A DNA stretch of 64,000 bases, from the NCBI GenBank assembly GCA_021825865.1, contig JAKAFU010000003.1:54085-118084 (forward strand). Reading direction: 5' to 3'. How positions within the stretch are numbered: position 1 is the first letter of the stretch; each line of letters opens with the position of its first letter. The translations under genes and the position numbers were made by a program. The notes beneath the pieces are model-generated. The model was not told the DNA's origin, did no database searches, and saw nothing but the letters and a program-made list of their open reading frames with translations. This stretch comes from a bacterium (GTDB lineage: Bacteria; SZUA-79; Acidulodesulfobacterales; Acidulodesulfobacteraceae). Of this stretch, positions 8,617 through 18,484 are shown piece after piece.

Positions 8617-9867
8617 TTGGCTGATATAAAGGATATAAAACTTGCAAAACAGGGTAAAGAAAGAATACTGTGGGCAGAGCATGATATGCCGGTTTTGTCT
8701 ATTATAAAAGAGCAATTTGCTGAAAAAAAACCTTTCAAGGGTAAAAAAGCAGGGTTGTGTCTTCATGTAACGGCTGAGACCGCCAATCTTGCAAGAACTC
8801 TTAAAGAAGGCGGAGCAGAAGTAGTGCTGTGCGCATCAAATCCGCTTTCGACTCAGGATGATATTGCCGCTTCATTAGTCAAAGATTTTGGAATAGACGT
8901 ATATGCCATAAAAGGGGAAGATTCCGAAACTTATTACAATCACATAGAAAGCGTATTAAAATATGAGCCGAATTTTACATTAGATGACGGTGCCGATTTA
9001 ATATCTACGATACATAAAAAACATAAAAATTTAATAAAAAATATCAAAGCTTCGATGGAAGAGACTACTACCGGGGTCATAAGACTGCGCTCTATGGAAA
9101 CCGCAGGCGAATTAAAAATTCCGGTGATTGCCGTTAACGATGCCGATACAAAACATTTATTCGATAACAGGTACGGAACAGGACAGTCCACTATTGACGG
9201 TATTATAAGAGCAACCGATATGCTTCTTGCCGGCAGAAATTTTGTAGTTTGCGGGTACGGATGGTGCGGAAAAGGGCTTGCAATGAGAGCAAGAGGAATA
9301 GGCTCTAACGTTATAGTCACGGAAGTCGACCCTATTAAAGCGTTAGAAGCCGTCATGGAAGGTTTCAGAGTGATGCCGATGGTTGAAGCCGCAAAAATAG
9401 GAGATTTTTTCTGCACGGTTACCGGCGATATAAATGTTATAGACGAGCATCATTTTGAAGTTATGAAAGATGGAGCAGTTATTTCAAATTCAGGGCATTT
9501 TGATGTTGAAATTAATATTAAAAAATTAAAAAAAATGTCAAAATCCGTGAAGAATATTAAGGATTATGTTGAAGAATTCACCATGAAAGACGACAGAAAA
9601 TTATATGTTCTTGCTGAAGGCAGGCTTATTAACCTTGCCAGCGCGCATGGTCATCCTGCAAGCGTTATGGATATGAGTTTTTCCGTTCAGGCGCTTTCTG
9701 CAGAATTTGCTTTATACAGCAGCGATATGCTGCCTAAGGTTTACGGTGTACCAAGGGAAATAGACGAAAGGATAGCTTTTCTGAAACTTAAATCCTTAGG
9801 AATAGATATAGATACTCTCACGGAAGAGCAGGTCAAATATTTACGCTCCTGGCAGGAAGGAACATAA
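8617..9867 (+). CDS. ahcY: Adenosylhomocysteinase
   Basis: Hydrolyses S-adenosylhomocysteine to adenosine and homocysteine, relieving product inhibition of methyltransferases. NAD-binding motif GYGWCGKG lies at residues 213-220; [13 protein letters not shown], the ETTTGVIRL region, NRYGTGQST and [10 protein letters not shown] are family motifs. At 416 residues it is the shorter form lacking the ~40-residue insertion present in many proteobacterial enzymes. The start is TTG, supported by a strong AAAGGGGGG at 8601-8609 with proper spacing and by the family-typical N-terminus. Confidence 0.98.
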   Translation: MADIKDIKLAKQGKERILWAEHDMPVLSIIKEQFAEKKPFKGKKAGLCLHVTAETANLARTLKEGGAEVVLCASNPLSTQDDIAASLVKDFGIDVYAIKGEDSETYYNHIESVLKYEPNFTLDDGADLISTIHKKHKNLIKNIKASMEETTTGVIRLRSMETAGELKIPVIAVNDADTKHLFDNRYGTGQSTIDGIIRATDMLLAGRNFVVCGYGWCGKGLAMRARGIGSNVIVTEVDPIKALEAVMEGFRVMPMVEAAKIGDFFCTVTGDINVIDEHHFEVMKDGAVISNSGHFDVEINIKKLKKMSKSVKNIKDYVEEFTMKDDRKLYVLAEGRLINLASAHGHPASVMDMSFSVQALSAEFALYSSDMLPKVYGVPREIDERIAFLKLKSLGIDIDTLTEEQVKYLRSWQEGT

Positions 9868-9962
9868 AAAAATCTCCCTCTTTTTCATAGATATATTAGA
9901 TATAATATATATTAGATATATTATATAGGCTTATAATGCAGTTATATATTAGAATCACGTTT

Positions 9963-9998
9963 AAACCGCCGCCTATCAGTATGGCGACGGTTTTTTAT
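9963..9998 (+). terminator. Rho-independent terminator after ahcY
   Basis: Arms AAACCGCCGCC (from 9963) and GGCGACGGTTT pair with one C-A mismatch around a nine-base loop (9974-9982), followed by a T run. It lies about 100 bases after the ahcY stop and before the convergent lptG end, so it may serve both. Confidence 0.75.
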
Positions 9999-10134
9999 TT
10001 TGTATTATTTGTTCTGCAATTGCAAAATATCTTGCTTAACTTAATCCGACTTTACCGCCTTGAATGGTAAAGAATTGATTTTACTATTTTTATGAGGCAT
10101 ACAATCTTTCCGTCTTCCTTTTTTCTTTTGTTAA

Positions 10135-11232
10135 CTAATCCAAATCAGAAATAAGGTATATTGCTATAAACAAAAAGGATAAATCTGCCATAAATGCCGC
10201 TAAAATAGGATTTAGCTGCGAACTCATTCCTAAAGATATCGCGATTGAATTTATTATCCAGTAGCCGAATGCTAAAATAATGCTGATGCCGATAGCAGCG
10301 GAAGTACCGGATTTTTTGCCTATAATTATGCCTATAGATATTCCTATAAGAACCAGCATTAAATTTATTAAAGGAAAGGCAAATTTTGAATACATAAACG
10401 TTTTTATCAGATTTAAATTTGAATCCGTTTTTTTAGCAACCTTCAGCATCTTAAAAAGATTAAATATTGATAAAAATTCAGATTTTAAATCGTATGATTT
10501 AAAAAAATTCATGCTGAGTTTTATAGGAAGGCTTGTCGTCTTAACAATCTTGGCAAATGATGGATAATGCTGATTTTTATTAAAATTATTTATTATTACA
10601 TCGTCCATTATTAATTTGTTGTGGGCAAAGTACCCGTTTTTGGCGCTATATCTTTTAACAAGTTTAAATTTATTGTTAAATTTATAGACGCTTAATCCTG
10701 CTAATTTTTTTTCAGATATATTTAAAACTTTTGCAGTTATGATATATTTTTGATAATGTATAGCTATATTCTTTGTTTTAAATTTATAAATCGATTTTAC
10801 GCTGTAGTTATTATTTTTATTTATATCTTTTTGCATAACTATTCTTCTTTCAATATTTGTTTTTACCGCTATAAAATTTGAGAGCGCAAAAGAAAAAATG
10901 GACAGCCCGAACGCAGTTATTATTAATGGAAGCGTAAATTTCAGCATACTTATGCCTGAAGATTTTACGGCAGTAATTTCATTATTTTTATTAAATGAAA
11001 TTATTATAAGCATTGTTGATAATAAAATTGATAAAGGCAAAATTCTATATATTATCTCAGGCAGTTTAAGAAGAAAATAAAGAATAATATAGCTGAAATT
11101 AGGAGAATGTTTTGTAAATGCGCCCACATTAGATATAAAATCAACAATTATATAAAAAGAAGACAAAGAAATTATTGAGATGGATAATACTTTAAAAAAT
11201 TCTTTAAGCAGATAATTCCTTAATATTTTCAT
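10135..11232 (-). CDS. lptG: LPS export ABC transporter permease LptG (YjgP/YjgQ family)
   Basis: One of the two permeases that extract LPS from the inner membrane with LptB. The 365-residue protein has the YjgP/YjgQ layout: two or three N-terminal helices (about residues 10-110), a periplasmic beta-rich domain (about 125-250) and three C-terminal helices. Motif NEITAVKSSGISMLKF is the conserved cytoplasmic coupling loop. Its start overlaps the preceding gene's stop by four bases (ATGA), indicating translational coupling. LptF versus LptG labels follow gene order and similarity of the N-terminus; they could be swapped. Confidence 0.88.
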   Translation of the reverse strand: MKILRNYLLKEFFKVLSISIISLSSFYIIVDFISNVGAFTKHSPNFSYIILYFLLKLPEIIYRILPLSILLSTMLIIISFNKNNEITAVKSSGISMLKFTLPLIITAFGLSIFSFALSNFIAVKTNIERRIVMQKDINKNNNYSVKSIYKFKTKNIAIHYQKYIITAKVLNISEKKLAGLSVYKFNNKFKLVKRYSAKNGYFAHNKLIMDDVIINNFNKNQHYPSFAKIVKTTSLPIKLSMNFFKSYDLKSEFLSIFNLFKMLKVAKKTDSNLNLIKTFMYSKFAFPLINLMLVLIGISIGIIIGKKSGTSAAIGISIILAFGYWIINSIAISLGMSSQLNPILAAFMADLSFLFIAIYLISDLD

Positions 11233-12320
11233 TTTGCCGATGCCTTTATATATAATATAGCGCCTGTGGCAAATAGAATTATATCTGCCCCAAAAACTCC
11301 TATAACGGGGTTGAAGCCGGTTTTAATCGATAAGTACAATCCTGAAGTAAATAAAATATAATATAGCACAACAATAGCTATGGTATAAAATATAGCCATA
11401 AAGAGACTTCTTTTTTCCGACAGCATAGCCAGCGGCAGGCCTATAAACACAAAAAATATTACCGCGATAGGTATGGCAATTTTTTTAAGTATATATATTA
11501 AATAAATATTTTTAATATTGTTTTTGTTGCCTGCAGAATTATATTTAGAAATGAGCTGCGAAATGGTCATAAAGTGTACTGAATTATTTCTGGAAGGAAA
11601 TGAAAGTCCTCTCAGTTTTATGTTTATTTTATAAGTTTTAAAATTTAATATCCAGAAATTTTTTTTAGATCTGTATTTTTTTTGGATTTGACCATTTTTT
11701 AAATAAAAAGAAATTAAATTTTGTTTTTTATTATAAACGATATATCCTCTGTCCGCTATTAAAACCATAGAATTATTTTTAATTTTATATAATATAAAAA
11801 TACCTTTAATAGAAGATTTTGAAGGATTTACATGCTTTATAAATATTTTATAGTTACCCAATTTATTAGAAAATGAATTTTTTTTCAATGCAGAAAACAC
11901 TGCTTTTTTTATTTCCTTAACAGCTAATACTCTAAAAAAATAATTAAATCTCGGAGCCATGTAAAAAGAAAAAAAAAGTGAACTGACGAGGGGTATTAAA
12001 GAGAATAGCAGGGCAGGTTTTGTTAATTGCCATGTATTGACTCCGGAAGCTTTCAATGCCATTATTTCATTTGACTGAGTCATTTTGCCGAACACTACTA
12101 AAACTGCGAGTAAAAATGAAATAGGCAGTGTTATTATCATAAAATCCGGCAGCGTCAAACTGGCGAGTTTAATGACGGAAGTGATGCTGACGCCTTTATT
12201 GATGACCATTTCCGTCAGCATTAAAATTCTGTTGGTAATTATGCTGAAAGTGAATATAACAAGTCCAAAAATAAAAGGCGGAAAAAATTGTTTAAATATG
12301 TATCTGTTTATTAAGGACAT
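11229..12320 (-). CDS. lptF: LPS export ABC transporter permease LptF (YjgP/YjgQ family)
   Basis: Partner permease of LptG. 363 residues with the same architecture: N-terminal helices, coupling loop SNEIMALKASGVNTWQLTKP, periplasmic domain and C-terminal helices including FVFIGLPLAMLSEKRS. First gene of a two-gene minus-strand operon with lptG. Together with lptA, lptB and lptC on the other strand, most of the inner-membrane and periplasmic Lpt machine is encoded within 12 kb; the outer-membrane part (LptD/LptE) is not in the window. Confidence 0.9.
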   Translation of the reverse strand: MSLINRYIFKQFFPPFIFGLVIFTFSIITNRILMLTEMVINKGVSITSVIKLASLTLPDFMIITLPISFLLAVLVVFGKMTQSNEIMALKASGVNTWQLTKPALLFSLIPLVSSLFFSFYMAPRFNYFFRVLAVKEIKKAVFSALKKNSFSNKLGNYKIFIKHVNPSKSSIKGIFILYKIKNNSMVLIADRGYIVYNKKQNLISFYLKNGQIQKKYRSKKNFWILNFKTYKINIKLRGLSFPSRNNSVHFMTISQLISKYNSAGNKNNIKNIYLIYILKKIAIPIAVIFFVFIGLPLAMLSEKRSLFMAIFYTIAIVVLYYILFTSGLYLSIKTGFNPVIGVFGADIILFATGAILYIKASAK

Positions 12321-12578
12321 AATTTATAATTTATAATATACCGGCATGTTAGAAAGATAATTGATTAAATTAACCGTTTGATTTATGATTATTACAATAA
12401 AAATTAAATTAATTAATTTTAGTATATAATAATAAATTATTGACTACTTATAATAATAATATTAAAATTATGATTATAAATTAATAAAAATTATTACCTT
12501 TTACTACAGTAGTCAATTTTACGATTATATCAAAATTATGCTTTAATTTAAAGCTTTGATTTTTAAGGAGGAGTTGCT

Positions 12579-14399
12579 ATGCCGATGCCTTACGAAGTAT
12601 TGTATGTTGATGACAGCGATGCAATGCAAAAAACCGTCTCTATGATTTTTTTAAATAATTCCGAATTTAAAATAATTCCTCTTTACGACGGTTCTTCAAT
12701 AATAGCAATTCTTAATAATAGTCTTCCGTCAATTATTATTATTAATTATAATATAAGCAATGCAAGCAGCTATAATATAATAAAAGAAATTAAAAATAAC
12801 AGTTTATATTCTAATATGCCTGTGCTGCTGGCTGCACCCTCCGATCTGCCGAATAAAGAACGGGAATTGTTTGTTGAGGCGGGTTTAACAGGGTTTATAT
12901 ACAGACCTTTTGATAAAGAAACATTTATTAATAAAATAAAGAGATCTTTAGGTCTTGATATTAATGAAGATAAAATTTATGATATTGCAGAATTTGAAAA
13001 AAAGCATGAAAAAATTGAAAATAATAATAATCAAAATATTCAAAATATTTCAGCTGAACAGTCAGATAATCTGACGGAAAATACTGTGAAAACAGATAAT
13101 ATCCGGGCAGATTCAGATTCTGGACAAGAGCAGGATTCTGCTGAATTAAGCGAAGCGTTTGAAAATCTTTTTAAAGACGATAATATTTTTAAAGAATTTC
13201 AAAATTTAGATAAAGAAAATGTTCAAATAAGAGTTCAGGAAAATATAGCAGGCAGTGATGATTACAATAAAGCTGCCGATGCTGCCGCAGATGTTACCGC
13301 CGCCGGAACGGATATTGCCGATAACGTTCTTAATATCACGCAATCTGCATCCGCAAACACAAATATTGCTCCATCAATAGAAGCAGGAAGTATTCGCGCA
13401 GACGTCAGAGACAGCTCCGGCAGCAGCAGCGTTCCGGACGAGATAAGCATATCCGAGGTTGTTCCTTACGAATTAGAAAGTGTCAGAAATATCAAAACAG
13501 AACATGCCGATAACGGCGAAGGACAGGAAATATTAAACGACAACATGCAGCAAACTAACGGCACCTTACATGCCGAACATGCCGATGCTCCGGCGGCTGC
13601 ATTAGAAAGTTTTAATAATAATAGCGATGATGATAATATCGATGAAAACAAAATTAACGAATATATGTCTAAAATTATTATCAATGAAGACATCGGCGAC
13701 AGCGATAATATTAACAGTTTAAATTTCATAAATAACAATGATGAAGAGAATATGACCGCGGACAGTGCCGGCGGGTTAGATATTATTCAACCGGAGCCGG
13801 ACAAACCGGCTGAAACAGAATTTAACATAAATATGCCCGAGATTTACGATATTCAGGAGTCTAATCGCGATGAAGGCGGAGGTATTGCCGATTTAGGCGG
13901 GAATAATGATGTTAATAGCGATACGGCAGATGACGCCAATGAAAATTATGTTTCTGAGAAACAGGAGCAGCAGGAGCAGAATATTGCTATTACTGCTGCC
14001 GTTTCCGACAGCGCCGCAGCCGCAGCCGATAGCAATACTGCAGGCAAAACATATTATAACGCTCATACTATACAAAATAATTCTGAAGTTAATGCTGAGC
14101 AAAATTATTTAAATTTAGCTGAAATACCGGAATTGAAAAATATAGACGATACGCAAATTTCTTTATATAATATTAATAATGATAATAATAATGCAGTTCG
14201 TAAAGGAGGTAATGTAAAATTGGAGTTTATAAATGATGAAGTTATCGGCAAAATAGACGAGTATATAAAAAAATCAATAAATGATATAATGAATAATATA
14301 CAGCCTGAAATAATCGAAAATATTAAAAATATATTACCTGAAATTGCAGAAAAATTAATAAAAGAAGAAATTGACAAAATTAAAAATGAAGATATTTGA
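12579..14399 (+). CDS. Degenerate receiver-domain protein with long disordered linker and PopZ-like C-terminal helices
   Basis: 606 residues. The N-terminal ~120 residues fold as a CheY-like receiver: acidic pair DD at 11-12 is kept, but the phosphoacceptor position is Asn56, the Thr/Ser position is Ala85 and the conserved Lys is Arg109 (in YRPF), so phosphorylation is unlikely. Residues ~140-540 are acidic, Asn/Ala/Asp-rich and of low complexity, probably disordered. The last ~55 residues (NDEVIGKIDEYIKK, ending in LPEIAEKLIKEEIDKIK) are predicted helices resembling the C-terminal multimerisation helices of PopZ (DUF2497). Clear GGAGG before the ATG. It overlaps nadC by 14 bases. A scaffold or polarity role is inference only. 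Confidence 0.8.
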   Translation: MPMPYEVLYVDDSDAMQKTVSMIFLNNSEFKIIPLYDGSSIIAILNNSLPSIIIINYNISNASSYNIIKEIKNNSLYSNMPVLLAAPSDLPNKERELFVEAGLTGFIYRPFDKETFINKIKRSLGLDINEDKIYDIAEFEKKHEKIENNNNQNIQNISAEQSDNLTENTVKTDNIRADSDSGQEQDSAELSEAFENLFKDDNIFKEFQNLDKENVQIRVQENIAGSDDYNKAADAAADVTAAGTDIADNVLNITQSASANTNIAPSIEAGSIRADVRDSSGSSSVPDEISISEVVPYELESVRNIKTEHADNGEGQEILNDNMQQTNGTLHAEHADAPAAALESFNNNSDDDNIDENKINEYMSKIIINEDIGDSDNINSLNFINNNDEENMTADSAGGLDIIQPEPDKPAETEFNINMPEIYDIQESNRDEGGGIADLGGNNDVNSDTADDANENYVSEKQEQQEQNIAITAAVSDSAAAAADSNTAGKTYYNAHTIQNNSEVNAEQNYLNLAEIPELKNIDDTQISLYNINNDNNNAVRKGGNVKLEFINDEVIGKIDEYIKKSINDIMNNIQPEIIENIKNILPEIAEKLIKEEIDKIKNEDI

Positions 14400-15234
14400 C
14401 GAACAGGTAATTTCTTTAGTTTCCGATGCGTTAGCAGAAGATATAAAAGGTTCGGACATTACTACGGACGCTATTGCAAGCAAATGTAATCCGCAGATCG
14501 AATGCGAGGTAATAACAAAGGAAGACGGCGTTGTTTGCGGTTTAACCATTTTTTCATTAGTTTTTAATATATTAAGTAAAAATAATTTTGAAATTAGTTA
14601 TTTTGCCGAAGAAGGTGAAAAAATAACAAAATTTCAAAAAATTATTTCTATTAAAGCCAAATCTGATGTTGTTTTATACGGTGAAAGGACTGCGCTTAAT
14701 TTTCTTCAATTCCTTTCAGGAATTGCGACGGTCTCTAATATTGCAGCGAATGAACTTTCAGATTTAAAAACAAAAGTTCTCGATACAAGAAAAACGCTTC
14801 CCGGACTGCGCGCTATTCAAAAATATGCAGTCAATGTAGGCGGGGCAAACAATCATAGGTTTAACCTATCATCAGGCATTTTAATCAAGGATAATCACAT
14901 AAAGCTTGCAGGCGGGATTAAGCAAGCACTAGAAACGGTGAGGAGCTATAATGCCGGATTTAATCAAAAAATAGAAATTGAAGTGAGTTCTATAGAACAG
15001 GCAGTCGAAGCATTAGAAGGACGGGCAGATATCATAATGCTTGATAATATGAGTATCGCAGAAATGCAAAGGGCTGTAAAGATTATCGGCAAAAATGCCG
15101 TTACGGAAGCCTCCGGAAATATTACTATAAAAAATTTAAGAAAAATAGCCGAGGAAACTAAAGTTGATTATATTTCTATGGGTTCCCTGACTAACGCCGT
15201 CAAACCGATTGATTATTCTTTAAATTTTATATAA
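14386..15234 (+). CDS. nadC: Quinolinate phosphoribosyltransferase (nicotinate-nucleotide pyrophosphorylase)
   Basis: Converts quinolinate and PRPP to nicotinate mononucleotide in NAD synthesis. The 282-residue protein has an N-terminal mixed domain (GSDITTDAI, CGLTIF) and a C-terminal alpha/beta barrel with GERTALNFLQFLSGIAT, DTRKTLPGLRAIQKYAV, GGANNHRFNL and KDNHIK, all substrate-binding signatures; EVSSIEQAVEAL and IMLDNM follow. ATG 14386 is preferred over an in-frame TTG at 14371; either overlaps the end of the upstream gene, suggesting coupling. Confidence 0.97.
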   Translation: MKIFDEQVISLVSDALAEDIKGSDITTDAIASKCNPQIECEVITKEDGVVCGLTIFSLVFNILSKNNFEISYFAEEGEKITKFQKIISIKAKSDVVLYGERTALNFLQFLSGIATVSNIAANELSDLKTKVLDTRKTLPGLRAIQKYAVNVGGANNHRFNLSSGILIKDNHIKLAGGIKQALETVRSYNAGFNQKIEIEVSSIEQAVEALEGRADIIMLDNMSIAEMQRAVKIIGKNAVTEASGNITIKNLRKIAEETKVDYISMGSLTNAVKPIDYSLNFI

Positions 15235-15286
15235 TTTTGTATGATTTCTGTAAATTTTAACTTAATCACGGAGGTTCATTTAAAAT

Positions 15287-16126
15287 ATGGATGTCATTAA
15301 TGAGTTAGATTATATTGATATTTTTGAAATAAAAAAACATCTTAAAACAAATTTTATAGGAAAAAATATATTTTACGAAGAAAAAGTGGGTTCAACTAAT
15401 TTAATGGCGAGAGAACTTGCTGTTAAGGGTGCTAAGAACGGTACCGTAGTTATAGCCGATACACAGGATAAAGGAAAAGGAAGAAACGGAAAAATATGGA
15501 CGTCGCCTAAGGCATGCAATATATATATGTCTATTATATTGAAACCCAAGTTCAGTCCGGAAGCTGCTAACGGCATAACTATTCTGGCGGCAACGGCAGC
15601 TGCAGAATCTATTGAAGAAATTTCTTCTATTACAACGCAAATTAAATGGCCTAACGATATTTTAGTAAATTCAAAAAAGGTCTCCGGAATTTTAACGGAA
15701 ATGAGCACTCAAAATAAGGTCATAGAATATATTATTGTTGGAATAGGCATTAATGTGAATCTTAAAGAAGAAGATATTTATGAAGATATAAAAAATATAG
15801 CTACGTCCTTATATATCGAAAGAACAAAGGAGCTCGGACAAGTAAACGGAAACAGCCTGTTTATAAACAGAAATAATCTGATAATAAGTTTTCTTAATAA
15901 ATTTGAGAAATATTATGAAACATTCCTATCCACCGGTTTGTCGTCGATACTGCAAACTTATCAAAAATATTTTGGAATGATAGGAAAAGACGTGGAAATA
16001 AATAGTGAAAACCATAAAATTAAAGGTCAGGTTGTCGGTATAGATTCCAAAGGAGCATTATTGTTAAAAACCGGAGAAAATGAATTAGAAAAAGTGGTTT
16101 CAGGCGAGTTGACTGTTTTATTATAA
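15287..16126 (+). CDS. birA: Biotin--[acetyl-CoA-carboxylase] ligase, monofunctional form
   Basis: Activates biotin to biotinyl-AMP and attaches it to the carrier lysine of biotin enzymes. The ATP/biotin motif appears as GKGRNGKIW, followed by MSIILKP, IKWPNDILVNSKKVSGIL and VGIGINVN, all family signatures; the C-terminal SH3-like cap ends in VSGELTVLL. At 279 residues it begins almost directly with the catalytic domain, so the N-terminal winged-helix repressor domain of bifunctional BirA is missing. Good CGGAGG upstream of ATG. Lies between nadC and coaX, grouping cofactor genes. Confidence 0.95.
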   Translation: MDVINELDYIDIFEIKKHLKTNFIGKNIFYEEKVGSTNLMARELAVKGAKNGTVVIADTQDKGKGRNGKIWTSPKACNIYMSIILKPKFSPEAANGITILAATAAAESIEEISSITTQIKWPNDILVNSKKVSGILTEMSTQNKVIEYIIVGIGINVNLKEEDIYEDIKNIATSLYIERTKELGQVNGNSLFINRNNLIISFLNKFEKYYETFLSTGLSSILQTYQKYFGMIGKDVEINSENHKIKGQVVGIDSKGALLLKTGENELEKVVSGELTVLL

Positions 16127-16191
16127 ATTATTAATAATTTATAATAAATATATTAATACAGGTTTAATGCAGATTTAATATTGAAAATTGC

Positions 16192-16212
16192 CGGAACTAT
16201 TCCGACTTTTTT
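16192..16212 (+). terminator. Possible short terminator after birA
   Basis: A five-base-pair hairpin CGGAA-CTA-TTCCG is followed after two bases by six Ts. The stem is short, so this is tentative. Confidence 0.4.
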
Positions 16213-16344
16213 ACATCTGTTTTGTTTTATTTTAGTTTAATAATTTATTTAAATATTTAATTATTCTATTTATTGTTCTGCAATAAGCTCTTAATACATA
16301 TAAATATAAGCACATAGTTTACAAGTTTAATAATTTAATATATT

Positions 16345-17256
16345 ATGTTTTTATCCTGCGATATCGGCAATACAGACACCGTATTCGGTATTTACAATAA
16401 TTTAGACGGCAATTGCAATGATGAAGAAAAAGATATATTCACTATATATAGGGTTTCGACTTCGGAAATATGTTCGGCAGAGGCTCTTTTTAATACATTA
16501 AGCAAATTATTTCTTAACGACGGCATCTGTATAAGCGATATAAAACATATTTGCATATCTTCGGTAGTGCCATCCCAAAACCAATTTTATAAATTGTTTT
16601 GCAGTCAGTTAAATTGCCATGCAATTTTTATTTCTTCAGTTTCAAGAACAGGTATTAATCTAATGGTTGAGAACCCCGACAAATTAGGTGCAGACCGTAT
16701 TGTCAACGCAAGCTATGCTTACAGCTTAAGTAAAGAATTTCAAATAATAGTGGACGCAGGCACTGCATTAAAAATTGATATCATTGATGCGGCTGGAAAT
16801 TTTAAAGGAGGCGTTATATTTCCGGGAATAAAAACTCTTGCAGTATGTCTTAATGAGAAAACTGAACTGCTTCCGCTGATAAATATAAATGAACTAAACT
16901 GCGGCAAAAACAGCGGCAACATTCTGAACGATAACAATAAAGACGTTAATAACGGCGTTAGCGAGAATGATATTAACAGCAGCAATACCATACAGTTAAT
17001 AGGCGATAATACGGTTAAAGCAATACAGTCGGGATTATTATACGGTACCGTCTTTTTGATAGAAGGTTTTATAAAAGAAATTCAGAAGCAATATGACAAA
17101 ACAGAATGCAAAGTTATTTTTACCGGCGGATTATCTAATATTATCGCTGCTCAATGCAGGATGAAAGGCTTAAAAATAATTGACGGTTTATGGACGCTCA
17201 AAGGTTTAAAATTTTTATATAAACTCAACGCAGCGCGGGCTAAATCTCAAATGTAA
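16345..17256 (+). CDS. coaX: Type III pantothenate kinase with Asn-rich insertion
   Basis: Phosphorylates pantothenate, the first step of CoA synthesis. ASKHA-fold signatures are present: DIGNTDTVFGIY near the N-terminus, ISSVVPSQ, the pantothenate-binding stretch DKLGADRIVNA, IIVDAGTALKID, GGVIFPGI and a final VIFTGGLS. The protein is 303 residues, longer than the usual ~255. The excess includes an Asn/Asp/Ser-rich low-complexity insertion at about residues 188-218, before TVKAIQSGLLYGT, where a surface loop is expected. The 3' end overlaps the convergent minus-strand gene by 17 bases. Confidence 0.94.
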   Translation: MFLSCDIGNTDTVFGIYNNLDGNCNDEEKDIFTIYRVSTSEICSAEALFNTLSKLFLNDGICISDIKHICISSVVPSQNQFYKLFCSQLNCHAIFISSVSRTGINLMVENPDKLGADRIVNASYAYSLSKEFQIIVDAGTALKIDIIDAAGNFKGGVIFPGIKTLAVCLNEKTELLPLININELNCGKNSGNILNDNNKDVNNGVSENDINSSNTIQLIGDNTVKAIQSGLLYGTVFLIEGFIKEIQKQYDKTECKVIFTGGLSNIIAAQCRMKGLKIIDGLWTLKGLKFLYKLNAARAKSQM

Positions 17257-17998
17257 GACCGTCATAAGCCGGAAAAATATTGGGCGGCAGACAGGCTGAC
17301 AGTTTTTCGTATTCAATTTTATGCCCCATATGCATCAGGTACGTAAACTGCGGTTTCAGTATATTTGAGATTTCAATAGCCTTAGCTACGGTGAGATGCG
17401 TGGGATGCTCGTCATATCTGAGAGCGTCAATCATAAGTACTTTAATGCCTTGCAGCAATTTGAAAGAATCTTCCGGTATTTTTGAAACATCGGTCAGATA
17501 TGCTAAGTCTTTAATTCTATAACCGTTTATCAGCTGTTTGCCGTGAAAAACAGGGACAGATTGAATATTTATATTTTTAAAATTAATTTTATTATCAATT
17601 ATAATATTTGGTATTAAATCAGGCTTACTTGATTGCGTCTTTTTTTTAAAAATGTAATCAAATCTTGTTGTTATGGTTTCTATATCTTTTTCTGACGCAT
17701 ATATGGGAATCGCCCCTTTTTTAATATAATTGAACATTCTTAAATCATCAATCCCGAATAAATGGTCGGCATGCGTATGGGTATATAGTACTAAGTCTAT
17801 TTTGAGAATATTAAATTTTAAAGCCTGGGCTCTTAGGTCAGGCGTCGTATCTATGAGGCAGTTGACATCACTTTCTGTTATAAGTATGGATGGTCTTAAT
17901 CTTTTATTTTTTGGATTTTCAGAAGTGCATACTTCGCAATTGCAACCTATTAACGGCACTCCTGTCGATGTTCCGCTGCCGAGCACAAGTATTTTCAT
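17240..17998 (-). CDS. MBL-fold metallohydrolase, PhnP-like
   Basis: A 252-residue metallo-beta-lactamase-fold protein. The metal motif THTHADH (His74, His76, Asp78, His79) and GIDDLR are typical of the PhnP/YcbX-like group of phosphodiesterases. Early cysteines in CNCEVC (about residues 19-24) match the structural zinc site of PhnP. Later motifs SVPVFHGK, YLTDVSKIPE and HLTVAKAIEI, and a late MHMGH, fit the same group. The true substrate is unknown; no phosphonate genes are nearby. It converges on coaX with a 17-base overlap. Confidence 0.85.
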   Translation of the reverse strand: MKILVLGSGTSTGVPLIGCNCEVCTSENPKNKRLRPSILITESDVNCLIDTTPDLRAQALKFNILKIDLVLYTHTHADHLFGIDDLRMFNYIKKGAIPIYASEKDIETITTRFDYIFKKKTQSSKPDLIPNIIIDNKINFKNINIQSVPVFHGKQLINGYRIKDLAYLTDVSKIPEDSFKLLQGIKVLMIDALRYDEHPTHLTVAKAIEISNILKPQFTYLMHMGHKIEYEKLSACLPPNIFPAYDGLTFEI

Positions 17999-18484
17999 TT
18001 ATTTAAACTTTGAAACTCTGTATTATATATTATTTTTATTAGCGCTGTTTTGTCTCACATATCCCAGAACTTATTTTAAAATATTAATTTTTTGATATGC
18101 GGCTGTATGAGCATTTTGATTATATATTAAACTTATAATTATACCATATAGGCTTGCGCTCATATTTTATATGCTTGATGCGCTTGCTCATGATTTGTAA
18201 GATTTATCGCAGACAGCAGATATTATGATTTATTTATTGTATCTGCTAAATGTTGTATAATTATCTAATGACCGGCAAAGCTGCAGCGGCACGATTTTCC
18301 ATTGCAGCTGTTATATTTGCGATGCTGCTGCAACGATACAGCGGCACGGCCCGATGTTTACATTTTATTATAAAACAGCCCGCTTGGCAAGTTTTATAAA
18401 ACAAAATTTATAAAACATTTTTAAAAACTTAATAGAAAATAACCAATATAAACTGTATTATTATTATAAATATTATCATAAATA
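17999..18484. other. Gene-free 486-bp gap between divergent genes
   Basis: No supported ORF or RNA gene. It must contain promoters for both flanking genes. A seven-base inverted repeat (AGCTGCA at 18279-18285, TGCAGCT at 18303-18309) and two copies of CAGCGGCACG (18284-18293 and 18340-18349) form a local GC-richer patch. TATAAAAC occurs several times further on. No function can be assigned. Confidence 0.5.
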
